A stretch of DNA of 35,849 bases from Coprosoma sp963632935 (GTDB lineage: Bacteria > Bacillota_I > Bacilli_A > RF39 > UBA660): assembly GCA_963632935.1 (NCBI GenBank), contig CAVGWA010000012.1, forward strand, positions 1 through 35,849, read 5' to 3'. The notes beneath the pieces were generated by a model. The model worked only from the letters and a program-made list of their open reading frames with translations. It was not told the DNA's origin and ran no database searches. The position numbers and the translations under genes were made by a program. The number at the start of each line of letters is the position of its first letter. Positions within the stretch are counted from its first letter, which is position 1. This document shows, piece after piece, positions 24,979-33,907 of the stretch.

Positions 24979-27282
24979 ATGAAAGAAATTAATGGTTTAA
25001 CAAATGAAGAGGTTATAAAATTAAAGGAAAAAGGCTTAATTAATTTGGATGAAGAAATTAAAACTAAATCAATTGGACAAATTGTTTTTACAAATTTTTT
25101 TACTTTGTTTAATTTTTTGAATTTTTTTCTTGCTATTGCAATTTTTTTTGTTAAATCGTATAAGAATTTACTTTTTTTAGGTGTTGTTTTTTGCAATACT
25201 TTGATAAGTACTGTTCAAGAGATTAGAAGTAAAAAGGTTATTGATAAATTATCTTTGTTAAATGAAACTAAAGCATATGTTATTAGAAGTGGAAATTTAA
25301 AACAAATAGGAATTCATGATATTGTTTTAGGCGATGTTATTAAATTAAAAGCTGGTAATCAAATTGTTGCTGATGGTGTTTTATTATCTGGTAAAATATT
25401 GGTTAATGAATCTTTAATAACAGGCGAGGCTGATGCGATTGAAAAAGGTGTAAATGACCAAATTTTATCTGGTAGTTTTGTAATTAGTGGTTCATGCTAT
25501 GCGAAAGTTACTCATGTTGGAAAAGATAATTATACATCTAAGATATCTTTAGAGGCAAAATATGTGAAACAAATTAATTCAGAACTTATGAATTTTATTA
25601 ATAAAATTATTAAGTATATTTCAATTGCAATTGTTCCTATTGGTATTTTTCTTTTTATCAGTCAAATGGATAATGGTAATTTTGATACTACTGTTGTTCA
25701 TGTTGTGGCAGCTTTAATTGGAATGATACCAGAGGGATTGGTTCTTTTAACGAGCAGTGTTTTAGCAATTAGTGTTATGAGACTTTCTAAGTATAATGTT
25801 TTAGTTCAAGAACTTTATTGTATTGAAACTTTGGCTAGAGTTGATACTATTTGTTTAGATAAAACTGGAACAATTACAACAGGCCATATGGATGTATCTC
25901 AAGTAATTCCTTTAGGTAATCATAAGTATGATAGTGTTATAAATGATTTGGGTATTATGAGTTATCATATGAAAGATGATAATCAAACTATTGAGGCGAT
26001 TGGAAGAAAATTTGCGAGGAAAAATAATTTTGAAGTTATTGAAAGGGTTCCTTTTTCATCACAAAATAAATGGTCTGGTATTTCTTTTAAAGACGTTAGT
26101 TATATATTAGGAGCTCCTGAAGTTATTTTAAAAGATACATCGTGTATTAAGAATAAATTAACTAAATATATAAATGATAATAGGGTTTTATTGTTTGCTA
26201 AAACAAAAGAAAAATTAAATAAACATATTCCTAAAGATATTGAAGTTTTAGGATTAGTTATTTTAAATGATAAGATTAAAGATGATGCAAAAGAAACCCT
26301 TGAATTTTTTAAAGGACAAGGTGTTGATATTAAAATAATTTCTGGTGATAATCCCAAGACAGTTGCTGGAATAGCTTCAAAAGTTGGATTAAATAATATC
26401 AAATATATTGATATGAGTAAGTGTGATAGGCCAATAATTGATGTTGTTACAGATTATAATGTTTTTGGTAGAGTTAAACCTGATCAGAAAAAAGATATTA
26501 TTGTTTCACTAAAAGCTTTAGGTCATGTTGTAGCTATGACAGGGGATGGAGTTAATGATGTTTTAGCTTTAAAGGAATCTGATTGTAGTATCGCTATGAA
26601 TACTGGATCTGATGCTGCTAGGAATGTATCACAGTTAGTTCTTTTAGATTCTAATTTTTCAGCTATGCCTAAAGTTGTGGCTGAAGGTAGGAGAAGTATA
26701 AATAATATTCAAAGATCATCTTCGTTATTTTTGTGTAAAACTACTTATGCAACTTTACTTGCAATTATATTTGTGTTTTTAAATAGAAATTATCCATTTG
26801 AACCAATTCAATTAACATTAACTAGTACTGTAACAATAGGTATTCCTTCATTTATTTTAGCTTTAGAGCCTAATAATGAAAAAATTAATGGAAATATTTT
26901 TGTTAATGTTTTAAAACGTTCTATTCCAACAGCTTTAACGATTGTTAGTAATATTTTAATTATTATGTTGTTATCTTCGTTTATTAAATTATCCAATGAT
27001 CAAACTTCAACTTTATGTGTTTTCTTAACTGCTATAACTGGTTTTATGCTTTTGTATAGAATAAGTGTTCCTTTTAATGCACTTAGAAGGTGTTTGTTTG
27101 TATTTTTAATATTTATGTTTTTTATAGAAACTAATTATTTTAAAAATTTCTTTTCAATTTCATTTATTGACTTTAAATTATTAATTTTAATTATTTTGCT
27201 TAGTTTAATTGCTTATATATTATTTAATATTTTTACGAAATTATTTTATAAGATAATTGATTTTAAACGTAGTTTTGTTTAG
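24979..27282 (+). CDS. Cation-transporting P-type ATPase (CtpE/Exp7-like)
   Basis: This 767-residue P-type ATPase has the phosphorylation motif CLDKTGTITTG, the actuator motif ITGEADAIEK, the nucleotide site SSQNKWSG and the hinge MTGDGVNDVLALKESD. The membrane motif MIPEGLVLLTS replaces the CPC of copper pumps, so this is not a heavy-metal P1B pump. Proteins with PEGL and this hinge belong to the group of mycobacterial CtpE and pneumococcal Exp7; CtpE has been tied to calcium uptake. The ion here is inferred. There is no N-terminal metal-binding domain. ATG 24979 follows GAGGT (24965-24969); a TTG at 24961 lies before it. A ZIP transporter gene follows. Confidence 0.9.
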   Translation: MKEINGLTNEEVIKLKEKGLINLDEEIKTKSIGQIVFTNFFTLFNFLNFFLAIAIFFVKSYKNLLFLGVVFCNTLISTVQEIRSKKVIDKLSLLNETKAYVIRSGNLKQIGIHDIVLGDVIKLKAGNQIVADGVLLSGKILVNESLITGEADAIEKGVNDQILSGSFVISGSCYAKVTHVGKDNYTSKISLEAKYVKQINSELMNFINKIIKYISIAIVPIGIFLFISQMDNGNFDTTVVHVVAALIGMIPEGLVLLTSSVLAISVMRLSKYNVLVQELYCIETLARVDTICLDKTGTITTGHMDVSQVIPLGNHKYDSVINDLGIMSYHMKDDNQTIEAIGRKFARKNNFEVIERVPFSSQNKWSGISFKDVSYILGAPEVILKDTSCIKNKLTKYINDNRVLLFAKTKEKLNKHIPKDIEVLGLVILNDKIKDDAKETLEFFKGQGVDIKIISGDNPKTVAGIASKVGLNNIKYIDMSKCDRPIIDVVTDYNVFGRVKPDQKKDIIVSLKALGHVVAMTGDGVNDVLALKESDCSIAMNTGSDAARNVSQLVLLDSNFSAMPKVVAEGRRSINNIQRSSSLFLCKTTYATLLAIIFVFLNRNYPFEPIQLTLTSTVTIGIPSFILALEPNNEKINGNIFVNVLKRSIPTALTIVSNILIIMLLSSFIKLSNDQTSTLCVFLTAITGFMLLYRISVPFNALRRCLFVFLIFMFFIETNYFKNFFSISFIDFKLLILIILLSLIAYILFNIFTKLFYKIIDFKRSFV

Positions 27283-27333
27283 TAACTTAAAAATAACTAA
27301 TTCATATTATATTTATATAAAATGGGTGGTTAT

Positions 27334-28086
27334 GTGAATTTATTAGTAGGATTATTAGTTCCTTTTATTGGGACAACGTTTGGGTCTGCATTAGTTTTTT
27401 TAATGAAAAAAGATTTTAATAAGACTTTGGAAAAAATTTTATTAGGTTTTGCATCTGGTGTTATGATTGCAGCATCTTTTTTCTCTTTATTATTGCCATC
27501 AATTGAACTAGCAGACACACAAAATATAATTTCTTTTATGCCAGCAGCTGTGGGTTTTCTTTTGGGTATGCTTTTTTTAATAGTTTTGGATTTTATGATT
27601 CCTTATTTATATAAAGGTGGTAGTTTATCTAAATTTGAAAAAATGGTTTTAGCTATTACTTTTCATAATATTCCAGAGGGGATGGCTGTTGGTGTTACAT
27701 TTGCAGGAGCATTAACTAAAAATAGTGGTATAACTGTGGCTGGTGCATTTGCTTTAGCTATTGGTATTGCTATTCAAAATATTCCTGAAGGTGCTATTAT
27801 ATCAATGCCTTTGAAGGAAGCTAAGTATTCTAAAAAAAAGTCATTTATTATTGGAATGTTTAGTGGTATTGTGGAACCTATATTTGCTTTCATTACGATT
27901 ATGTTAATTAATTTAATTGTTCCAATACTTCCTTATTTATTGGCATTTGCTTCAGGGGCGATGATTTATGTGGTTGTGGAAGAACTTATACCAGGTGCTA
28001 AAGGTCAAGGTGGAAAGAATTTATTTATAATTGGTTTATCGTTTGGTTTTATTATTACAATGATATTAGATATTATTTTAGGTTAA
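27334..28086 (+). CDS. ZIP-family metal transporter
   Basis: This 250-residue ZIP transporter imports divalent metal ions such as Zn2+. The two signature segments are HNIPEGMAVG and QNIPEGAII, which carry the metal-binding His/Asn/Glu residues, and a third motif, VVVEELIPGA, is in the last third. About eight hydrophobic helices are seen. The length fits the GufA/ZupT group. GTG 27334 is preferred because GGTGG lies four bases upstream; ATG 27322 (four residues longer) has no ribosome site. Placed 50 bases after the P-type ATPase, the two may serve related ion homeostasis. It ends at a bidirectional terminator. Confidence 0.9.
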   Translation: MNLLVGLLVPFIGTTFGSALVFLMKKDFNKTLEKILLGFASGVMIAASFFSLLLPSIELADTQNIISFMPAAVGFLLGMLFLIVLDFMIPYLYKGGSLSKFEKMVLAITFHNIPEGMAVGVTFAGALTKNSGITVAGAFALAIGIAIQNIPEGAIISMPLKEAKYSKKKSFIIGMFSGIVEPIFAFITIMLINLIVPILPYLLAFASGAMIYVVVEELIPGAKGQGGKNLFIIGLSFGFIITMILDIILG

Positions 28087-28090
28087 TATA

Positions 28091-28117
28091 AAAAAGACTG
28101 ATGTGTCAGTCTTTTAT
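28091..28117. terminator. Bidirectional terminator between the ZIP gene and the DAACS gene
   Basis: AAAAGACTGA (28092-28101), loop TGTG and TCAGTCTTTT (28106-28115) form a ten-pair stem with A and T tracts on both sides. It serves the converging genes, and its right arm contains the 3' end of the symporter gene. Confidence 0.85.
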
Positions 28118-29344
28118 CCATTTATTACCATCAACAGCTTTAGCAACTAGTAAAGCACAATTAGTATCACCAACGGCATTAAGCATTGTTGCTGGTGCAT
28201 CTATTACTGTTGCTATCATTGTTAAAACAGGGAGTGCAGCTACTGGAAAGCCCATCATTGATATTATCATCATTTCACTGATTGTTCCACCACCAATAGG
28301 TACAGCACTTATTAAAATTGATGCAATTAAAGCTGTAAATAGTGCTTGAAACATTATGCTTGGATCAGATATATTTGTGCCAAATAAACATACTAAAAAC
28401 ATTATTTTAAATACACTTCCTATCATTGAACCATCTTGATGAAGATTTGTTGCAAGTGAGATTGTAGTTTCACTAATATCTTCAGAAATGTTCATTTTTT
28501 TAGCACTATCTATATTAACTGGGATGCATGCTGCTGAAGAGCATGTTGCTAAAGCAGTAAAGGTAGATGGCAAAATGTTTTTCCACCAAATTTTCACTCC
28601 TTTTTTACCACCAGCAATAAAAGCATATAAGCTATACATAATAATATAATATCCAAAAGCAACTATATTATATAAAATAAATGTTTTAAGAAAGCCTAAT
28701 GCAATACTTGATCCAAATTTTCCTACATACGATGCGAAGTAACATCCAATTCCAATAGGGGCATAATACATTGTTATTTTAATGAAATTAAATATAACAC
28801 TATGAGCACTTTCTAAAACATTCAAAAGTGGTTCTGCTTTTTCTTTACTCATTCTCATGGCAAAACCAAATATTAAAGAAAATACAACTAAAGCAACAAC
28901 ATTTTCTTTAGAAAGTAGACCAGTAAAATCATCAACACTAATTAATTTAACACTGCTTTCTAATATGTTTAATTTAACAGAAGATTTAGCTTTACTATCA
29001 AACATTTCTTTAATTGCTGAAGAGTTACCCTTATCAACTAAATTAATATTCTTAATACATACAAAACCTATAAGTACCGCTATAATGGAAGTTACAATAA
29101 ATATAACTAATGTCCATCCCATAATTTTTCCAAGTCTTTTAGGTTGTTTAACTTTAGCAACAGCTAAAGTAATTGTTAAAAATATTAATGGTACAATAAT
29201 TACAAACATTAAATTTAAAAATAAATCTCCAAATGGTTTTACAACCTCAGCTTTTTCTTTAAATATTAATCCTGCTATCGCACCTATTATCATTGATGTG
29301 ATTAATATAATCATTGTCTTATAATTTTTCCAAAATTTCTTCAT
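28106..29344 (-). CDS. Dicarboxylate/amino acid:cation symporter (DAACS/SLC1 family)
   Basis: This 412-residue secondary transporter takes up acidic or neutral amino acids or dicarboxylates with Na+ or H+. It begins MKKFWKNYKTMIILITSM and includes the family features VIIVPLIFLTI, the Ser-rich hairpin LATCSSAACIP, the NLHQDGSMIG segment (NMDGT in the founders), the second hairpin PIGGGTISE and the C-terminal motif IDAPATMLNAVGDTNCALLVAK. The residue pattern is nearer to SstT/glutamate-type members than to DctA, but substrate cannot be decided. ATG 29344 follows AGGAGG; the open frame extends far upstream, beyond any ribosome site. It is divergent from the Sel1 gene. Confidence 0.9.
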   Translation of the reverse strand: MKKFWKNYKTMIILITSMIIGAIAGLIFKEKAEVVKPFGDLFLNLMFVIIVPLIFLTITLAVAKVKQPKRLGKIMGWTLVIFIVTSIIAVLIGFVCIKNINLVDKGNSSAIKEMFDSKAKSSVKLNILESSVKLISVDDFTGLLSKENVVALVVFSLIFGFAMRMSKEKAEPLLNVLESAHSVIFNFIKITMYYAPIGIGCYFASYVGKFGSSIALGFLKTFILYNIVAFGYYIIMYSLYAFIAGGKKGVKIWWKNILPSTFTALATCSSAACIPVNIDSAKKMNISEDISETTISLATNLHQDGSMIGSVFKIMFLVCLFGTNISDPSIMFQALFTALIASILISAVPIGGGTISEMMIISMMGFPVAALPVLTMIATVIDAPATMLNAVGDTNCALLVAKAVDGNKWIKD

Positions 29345-29470
29345 AATATTCCTCCTACTATCAGTATAGTCATTAACTATAAAATATACTATTTTGCATA
29401 ATCCACATATTACATAAAAATCCACGTTTTTTCCAACAAAATGTGCTATAATTATTATTAAGGTGAAATT

Positions 29471-31018
29471 ATGAAAAAAAATTTTATTAAAATGAATAAT
29501 ACTGAAAACCAATTATCACTTGGAAATTTTTGTAGGATAATTAAACAAATTGCTCAAAATAAAAGTTTTGCGAATCAAACTGAAGTGTTTTATACTATTT
29601 TTGGTATAGATAATGTAAGTGATTCAACAATTAATAATTATTGCATTGGCTACCGTTCTATTGGAACAGAATTTAGACAAATTTATATAAAAAGAAAAAA
29701 AGAATATAAAAAAAATATTTCTTTATTTGATGATACTATTTTAGGTTTAATGTCTATTTTGGATGGGCAGGTATATTTAAAAATGTCGCATGATTTGATT
29801 TTAGAAAAAGTATGTAATCATCCTTTAATAAATAAACTAGTTTTATATTTGTATAATATTGCGAAAAATGATAAAACTGTATCTGATGATTTTACTAAAA
29901 ATATATCTAAGAAAATAGATGATAATAAAAAGTATGAAGTTTTATGTGATATTTTGATATATATTGTTCTTGAAAAAAAGCAGCCAGTATATATAGAAAC
30001 GTCTCAAAGGGAAATTATAGAAGGAATATTAAATAAGACTAATATTTCGGTTTCAGAGTTAGAAAAATTTTTAAAATTACAAATGCAAGATGGTATTAAT
30101 TATACTCATTCTTTAAAAAATCTGGTAAAGGAAGATAATCCATATGCTTGTTTTGAAATAGGGCAGATGGAATATGATGGAACAATGAAGGGATATCCAA
30201 GATATGTTAAGGCTTATGAATATTTAAAAATAGCAGCTTTAAAAAATCATCCAAGAGCGTGCTGGCTAATTGCTCAAATGTTTTATCAAAAAAAACTAGG
30301 AAATCTTTCTTTAGAAGATAAACAAATCGCATATAAATATTTAATTCAAGCTGAAAAAGTAGGGAGTGTTGCAGCTATTAATTCATTAGGCGTTGCACAT
30401 TTAAATGGGTTCATTCCAAATGAAGTTGTAAATGAAAAAAAAGCCATAGAATATTTTAAAAAAGCTATGAAGTCTGATTATGTATATGCTTATAATAATT
30501 TAGGAAAAATATATGAAAATAAAAAAGATTATAAAAATGCTTTTGAATGTTATAATTTTTCAGCATCTAAAGGAGAAAGTTGGGCTTGTAATAAAATTGG
30601 AGAATTTTATAGATTAGGTATATATGTTGATAAAGATTATAAAAAAGCTTATGATTATTATAACTTATCTATTGATGTTCCAATTAGTCTTTTAGACCCT
30701 TGGGCATACTATAATTTGGCTAAGTATTTTTATCTTACTGGTAATGCTTTGGCTTTCATTGAAGAAGATGTTGATAAGGCTATAAAATATTTTTTGAAAG
30801 CATATGAAAAAGGATTGGATTTAGCTTTAAAGGAGTTAATTTATATATATATAGATAAATATGAAAAAGAAAAATTAGATATATATTTTAACAAAATAAA
30901 TGAGTATTTAGATATTTTATCAAAAAATGATTCTTATAAAGATATGAAAAATGATATATTAAACAAATTAAAAAAATTAGAAGTTAATCATTTAGCACTC
31001 GTAAAATATATTGACTAA
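29471..31018 (+). CDS. Sel1/TPR-repeat protein with a conserved N-terminal domain
   Basis: This 515-residue protein has two parts. Residues about 15-110 form an N-terminal region with NFCRIIKQIAQNKSF, STINNYCIGYRSIG and FDDTILGLMSILDG, which looks like a small helical, perhaps DNA- or partner-binding domain. Residues about 222-440 contain Sel1-like/TPR repeats (DNPYACFEIGQMEYDG, AYNNLGKIYENKKDYKNAFECYNFSASKG, ACNKIGEFYRLGIYVDKDYKKAYDYY), a solenoid for protein binding. No signal peptide or membrane segment is seen. It has TATAAT at 29447-29452 and AAGGTGAAATT before the ATG. Its role is unknown; adapter or regulatory function is plausible. Confidence 0.8.
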   Translation: MKKNFIKMNNTENQLSLGNFCRIIKQIAQNKSFANQTEVFYTIFGIDNVSDSTINNYCIGYRSIGTEFRQIYIKRKKEYKKNISLFDDTILGLMSILDGQVYLKMSHDLILEKVCNHPLINKLVLYLYNIAKNDKTVSDDFTKNISKKIDDNKKYEVLCDILIYIVLEKKQPVYIETSQREIIEGILNKTNISVSELEKFLKLQMQDGINYTHSLKNLVKEDNPYACFEIGQMEYDGTMKGYPRYVKAYEYLKIAALKNHPRACWLIAQMFYQKKLGNLSLEDKQIAYKYLIQAEKVGSVAAINSLGVAHLNGFIPNEVVNEKKAIEYFKKAMKSDYVYAYNNLGKIYENKKDYKNAFECYNFSASKGESWACNKIGEFYRLGIYVDKDYKKAYDYYNLSIDVPISLLDPWAYYNLAKYFYLTGNALAFIEEDVDKAIKYFLKAYEKGLDLALKELIYIYIDKYEKEKLDIYFNKINEYLDILSKNDSYKDMKNDILNKLKKLEVNHLALVKYID

Positions 31019-31056
31019 TTTTTAAGAGTAAATTATAATTTAAAAAGGTGATACAT

Positions 31057-31416
31057 ATGAAAAAGGGCTTTACTTTAATAGAACTTTTAGGTGTAATTGT
31101 TATACTAGGAATTATCGCAACTATTACTATACCATTAGTTCAAAGAACAATTGTAGAAAATAAAGAAACCATTTATAATGATCAAATAACTTCATTCGAA
31201 AAGGCCGCAAAAAATTATGTTTCAGCGAATGTATATAAAGCGACTGAATGTGAAACAGAAGAATGTTTTGTTACTTTAAAACAATTGCAATCTGAAGGTT
31301 TTCTTCCTACTGGTAATATTAAAAATCCAAAAACAGATGAAAATTTTGATTTAGAAAGTGAAGTTGAGATTACTTATTCAAATGGTAAATTTTCATATAA
31401 ATACATTGAAAACTAA
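31057..31416 (+). CDS. Second prepilin-type protein
   Basis: This 119-residue protein has the prepilin peptidase site MKKG|FTLIELLGVIVILGI, with Glu at mature position 5 and a hydrophobic helix. The small head domain (KAAKNYVSANVYKATECE, ECFVTLKQLQSEGFLP) resembles short pseudopilins of gut Bacillota, including the LKQLxxEGFLP feature that also appears, more weakly, in the prepilin at 8109 (IGELKKYGYLED). ATG 31057 follows AAGGTGATACAT, so the slightly longer GTG start is rejected. TATAAT at 31034-31039 gives it a promoter, and the trmH gene starts ten bases after its stop, so both are probably cotranscribed. Confidence 0.88.
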   Translation: MKKGFTLIELLGVIVILGIIATITIPLVQRTIVENKETIYNDQITSFEKAAKNYVSANVYKATECETEECFVTLKQLQSEGFLPTGNIKNPKTDENFDLESEVEITYSNGKFSYKYIEN

Positions 31417-31425
31417 GGTGATATT

Positions 31426-32148
31426 ATGCTTTATACATCAGTAAATAATTCTAAAATTAAAATGCTTTCAAAATTAAAAACTAAAAAAGGAAGAAAAAAA
31501 GAAAACTTATTTTTAATAGATGGTATTCATTTAGTAAAAGAAGCATATAATGCGGGTTATTTAAAGGAATTATTATTAATTGAAGATTCTGATTTTTCAC
31601 TTCCTGTTCCAACCAATTATATAAATAATCAGGTTTTAAAACATCTAACCGAAGTTGATTCATCTAAAGGTGTTATTGGAATATGTGAAATTAAGAAAAT
31701 GAGATTAGATGGTGAGAAGGTTTTAATATTAGATAGTATTCAAGATCCTGGTAATTTAGGAACAATTATTAGAACTTGCGTTGCTTTTAATATTAAAAAT
31801 ATTATTATAAATGATAAATGTGTTGATCCCTTTAGTCCAAAAGTAGTAAGGGCATCACAAGGAATGATATTTAAAATAAATATTGTTCAAAAAAATTTAA
31901 AAGAATATTTAAATAATATAAAGGGAAAAATTCCTATATATGGAACTAAGGTTATTGATGGAAAAGAATTGAAAACTATTGAAAAAAAATCTAAGTTTGC
32001 TATAATAATGGGAAATGAAGGCAATGGAGTAGATCAAGAACTTTTAGACTTATGTGATGAATACATATATATTCCAATGAATAAAGAATGTGAAAGCCTA
32101 AACGTTGGTGTTGCGACAAGTATTATTTTATATGAATTAGTGAGGTGA
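31426..32148 (+). CDS. TrmH/SpoU-family RNA 2'-O-methyltransferase
   Basis: This 240-residue SPOUT methyltransferase has the three knot motifs: LDSIQDPGNLGTIIRTC (about residues 102-118), FAIIMGNEGNGV and IPMNKECESLNVGVATSI at the C-terminus. An N-terminal L30e-like substrate-binding domain (residues 1-95, with KENLFLIDGIHLVKEA) resembles those of RlmB/TsnR-like enzymes, so an rRNA target is likelier than tRNA, but this is not certain. It starts ten bases after the prepilin gene and ends five bases before rimM. Confidence 0.9.
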   Translation: MLYTSVNNSKIKMLSKLKTKKGRKKENLFLIDGIHLVKEAYNAGYLKELLLIEDSDFSLPVPTNYINNQVLKHLTEVDSSKGVIGICEIKKMRLDGEKVLILDSIQDPGNLGTIIRTCVAFNIKNIIINDKCVDPFSPKVVRASQGMIFKINIVQKNLKEYLNNIKGKIPIYGTKVIDGKELKTIEKKSKFAIIMGNEGNGVDQELLDLCDEYIYIPMNKECESLNVGVATSIILYELVR

Positions 32149-32152
32149 TAAT

Positions 32153-32623
32153 GTGCTATATATTGGTAAATTAGTAAATACCCATGGCATTAAAGGGGAA
32201 GTGCGTATCAGCTCACTTTTTAAATATAAAAACATTGTTTTTAAAGCAGATAATCATATTTATATAGATGATGAACAGTTAACTATTATTTCTCATAGAG
32301 TTCATAAAAATTATGATATGGTAATATTTGATGGTTATAATAATATTAATGATGTTTTAAAATTTAAAGGTAAGAATGTATATATTAAAGAAGATGAGTT
32401 TGAATTTCCTTCGATTTTAAATGAAAAATTATATGGTAAAAAAGTTTATTCAAATGGTAAATTAGTAGGTATTTTAAAGGAAATTATTAATACTGGTCAA
32501 GAGGTTATGGTAATTGAAAATGGTAAAAAACAAATTTTAATTCCTTATGTTGATGAATTTATTAAATCTATTGATGATAATATTGAGATAAATGCTATTA
32601 AAGGACTTATTGATGAAGATTGA
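32153..32623 (+). CDS. rimM: Ribosome maturation factor RimM
   Basis: This 156-residue protein assists late 30S assembly by binding S19. The N-terminal barrel begins LYIGKLVNTHGIKGEVRI, the classic RimM opening, and the C-terminal PRC-barrel carries LYGKKVYSNGKLVGILKEI and ILIPYVDEFIK. The start is GTG 32153, five bases after AGGTG; an ATG two bases upstream is out of frame. It overlaps trmD by 11 bases. The ribosomal protein gene rpsP, which usually precedes rimM, is missing; trmH sits in its place. Confidence 0.93.
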   Translation: MLYIGKLVNTHGIKGEVRISSLFKYKNIVFKADNHIYIDDEQLTIISHRVHKNYDMVIFDGYNNINDVLKFKGKNVYIKEDEFEFPSILNEKLYGKKVYSNGKLVGILKEIINTGQEVMVIENGKKQILIPYVDEFIKSIDDNIEINAIKGLIDED

Positions 32624-33293
32624 TATTTTAACAATTTTCCCTGAAATGTTTGATGGTTTTTTAAACACATCAATTATTAAAAGAGCTAGAGATAAAAAAT
32701 TAATAGATATTCAAATTCATGACATTAGAAAATATAGTAAAGATTCTCATAAAAAAGTAGATGATTATGGCTATGGTGGGGGTAAAGGAATGGTATTAAT
32801 GCCTCAGCCCATATTCTCAGCGGTAGAGGATTTAAGAAAAGATGACTCAAAAGTTATTTTAATGACACCACAAGGAGTACCATATAAACAAAAAATAGCT
32901 TATAATTTTTCAAAAGAAAAACATTTAATCATTATATGTGGTCATTATGAAGGGTTCGATGAAAGGATTAGAAGTCTTGCCGATATTGAAATTAGTATAG
33001 GCGATTATGTTCTAACTGGTGGTGAACTTGCCAGCATGGTTATTACTGATAGTGTTACTAGATTAATTGATGGGGTAATTGAAAAAGAATCTCATATAAA
33101 TGATTCATTTAATCAAAATCTATTAGATTATCCCGTATATACTAAACCTTATGATTTTAATGGAATGAAAGTTCCTGATGTATTATTATCTGGTCATCAT
33201 GCTAATATTGAAAAATTTAGAAAAGATCAGGCTATTAAAAGAACGATGGAAAGAAGACCAGATTTATTAGAAAATGGTGAGGAACATGAATGA
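32613..33293 (+). CDS. trmD: tRNA (guanine-N1)-methyltransferase TrmD
   Basis: This 226-residue SPOUT enzyme makes m1G37 in tRNAs with G36, preventing frameshifts. It starts MKIDILTIFPEMFDGFLN and contains DDYGYGGGKGMVL, ICGHYEGFDERI and the knot segment EISIGDYVLTGGELASMV, which bind SAM and G37; the C-terminal SGHHANIEKFRKDQ is kept. ATG 32613 is chosen because proteins of this family start with MKIDxxTxFP and AAAGGA lies upstream. It overlaps rimM by 11 bases and the next gene by eight. The usual follower rplS is absent. Confidence 0.95.
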   Translation: MKIDILTIFPEMFDGFLNTSIIKRARDKKLIDIQIHDIRKYSKDSHKKVDDYGYGGGKGMVLMPQPIFSAVEDLRKDDSKVILMTPQGVPYKQKIAYNFSKEKHLIIICGHYEGFDERIRSLADIEISIGDYVLTGGELASMVITDSVTRLIDGVIEKESHINDSFNQNLLDYPVYTKPYDFNGMKVPDVLLSGHHANIEKFRKDQAIKRTMERRPDLLENGEEHE

Positions 33294-33723
33294 AAGATAT
33301 TATATTTGTAATAAAGATAATAATGAAATAGTATATGGTTATATTGATTATAATCGTCTTCATGGTTTTAAAATTAAACCACAAAATAATGTTCCTTATG
33401 AAGGAATAGAGGTAAGCAAGTTAGTATTAGTAGAACCTGAGTTAATTAAAAAGGTTTTAAAAAGAAAAACAAAAAATAAATTAAATATATATTTAACATT
33501 TCTTTTTTCTGTTTTAGATGATGATAATGATGATCCAGAACAATTAGAATTAGTAATTGATGATTTAGACAAATATAAAAAAATTATTATGAATAAATAT
33601 TCTAAGTTTTTGGATAAAAGATATATAAATTCATTACTTAAAAAAGTTGGCATGGTAGAAAAGGAACTTAAAGCAAAATTATTGGAACTTAATAAAACAA
33701 ATACTAAAAGTAGACATAGATAA
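33286..33723 (+). CDS. Conserved hypothetical protein downstream of trmD
   Basis: This 145-residue soluble protein opens MNERYYICNKDNNEIVYGYID and continues through charged helices (EPELIKKVLKRK, FSVLDDDNDDPEQLELVIDDLDKYKKIIMNKYSKFLDKRYINSLLKK) to a Lys-rich end. No enzyme motif, signal peptide or membrane helix is seen. It overlaps trmD by eight bases and has GGTGAGGA as its ribosome site, so it is cotranscribed with rimM-trmD. Function unknown; a link to translation is suggested only by position. Confidence 0.7.
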   Translation: MNERYYICNKDNNEIVYGYIDYNRLHGFKIKPQNNVPYEGIEVSKLVLVEPELIKKVLKRKTKNKLNIYLTFLFSVLDDDNDDPEQLELVIDDLDKYKKIIMNKYSKFLDKRYINSLLKKVGMVEKELKAKLLELNKTNTKSRHR

Positions 33724-33772
33724 GTTCTTTTTTTATCCTTTTAGTAAGTTCTTTTTAAATAAAAGTGAGGTT

Positions 33773-33907
33773 TTATTTATATTTAATTAAATTTTTTTTA
33801 AATTTGTGTTCAATTAAAGTAGCTTCAATAATAGTATTTCTTAATTCATCAATAAAACAATAAACACTTTTACCTTTAGCAATATCAAAACTTAAAATAT
33901 GTTTCAT
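33773..33907 (-). pseudogene. 5' remnant of an IS110-family transposase
   Basis: On the minus strand AGAAAGG precedes an ATG at 33907 and 44 codons beginning MKHILSFDIAKGKSVYCFID. This is the N-terminus of IS110-type DEDD transposases, with the first catalytic Asp (Asp8). The reading frame runs off into Lys/Asn-rich codons and stops at 33773, far short of the usual 300-450 residues. The rest of the element, including the catalytic Ser region, is gone. It cannot be an active transposase. Confidence 0.8.

Noticed and set aside
28101..28349. 82-codon plus-strand frame after the ZIP gene
   Set aside because: It is antisense to the symporter gene's end and starts within the terminator.
28857..29324. 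155-codon plus-strand frame opposite the DAACS gene
   Set aside because: It is antisense to a clearly conserved transporter and has no ribosome site.
33757..33778. AAATAAAA/TTTTATTT hairpin after the trmD operon as a terminator
   Set aside because: The stem is only A/T pairs and no T run follows on either strand.
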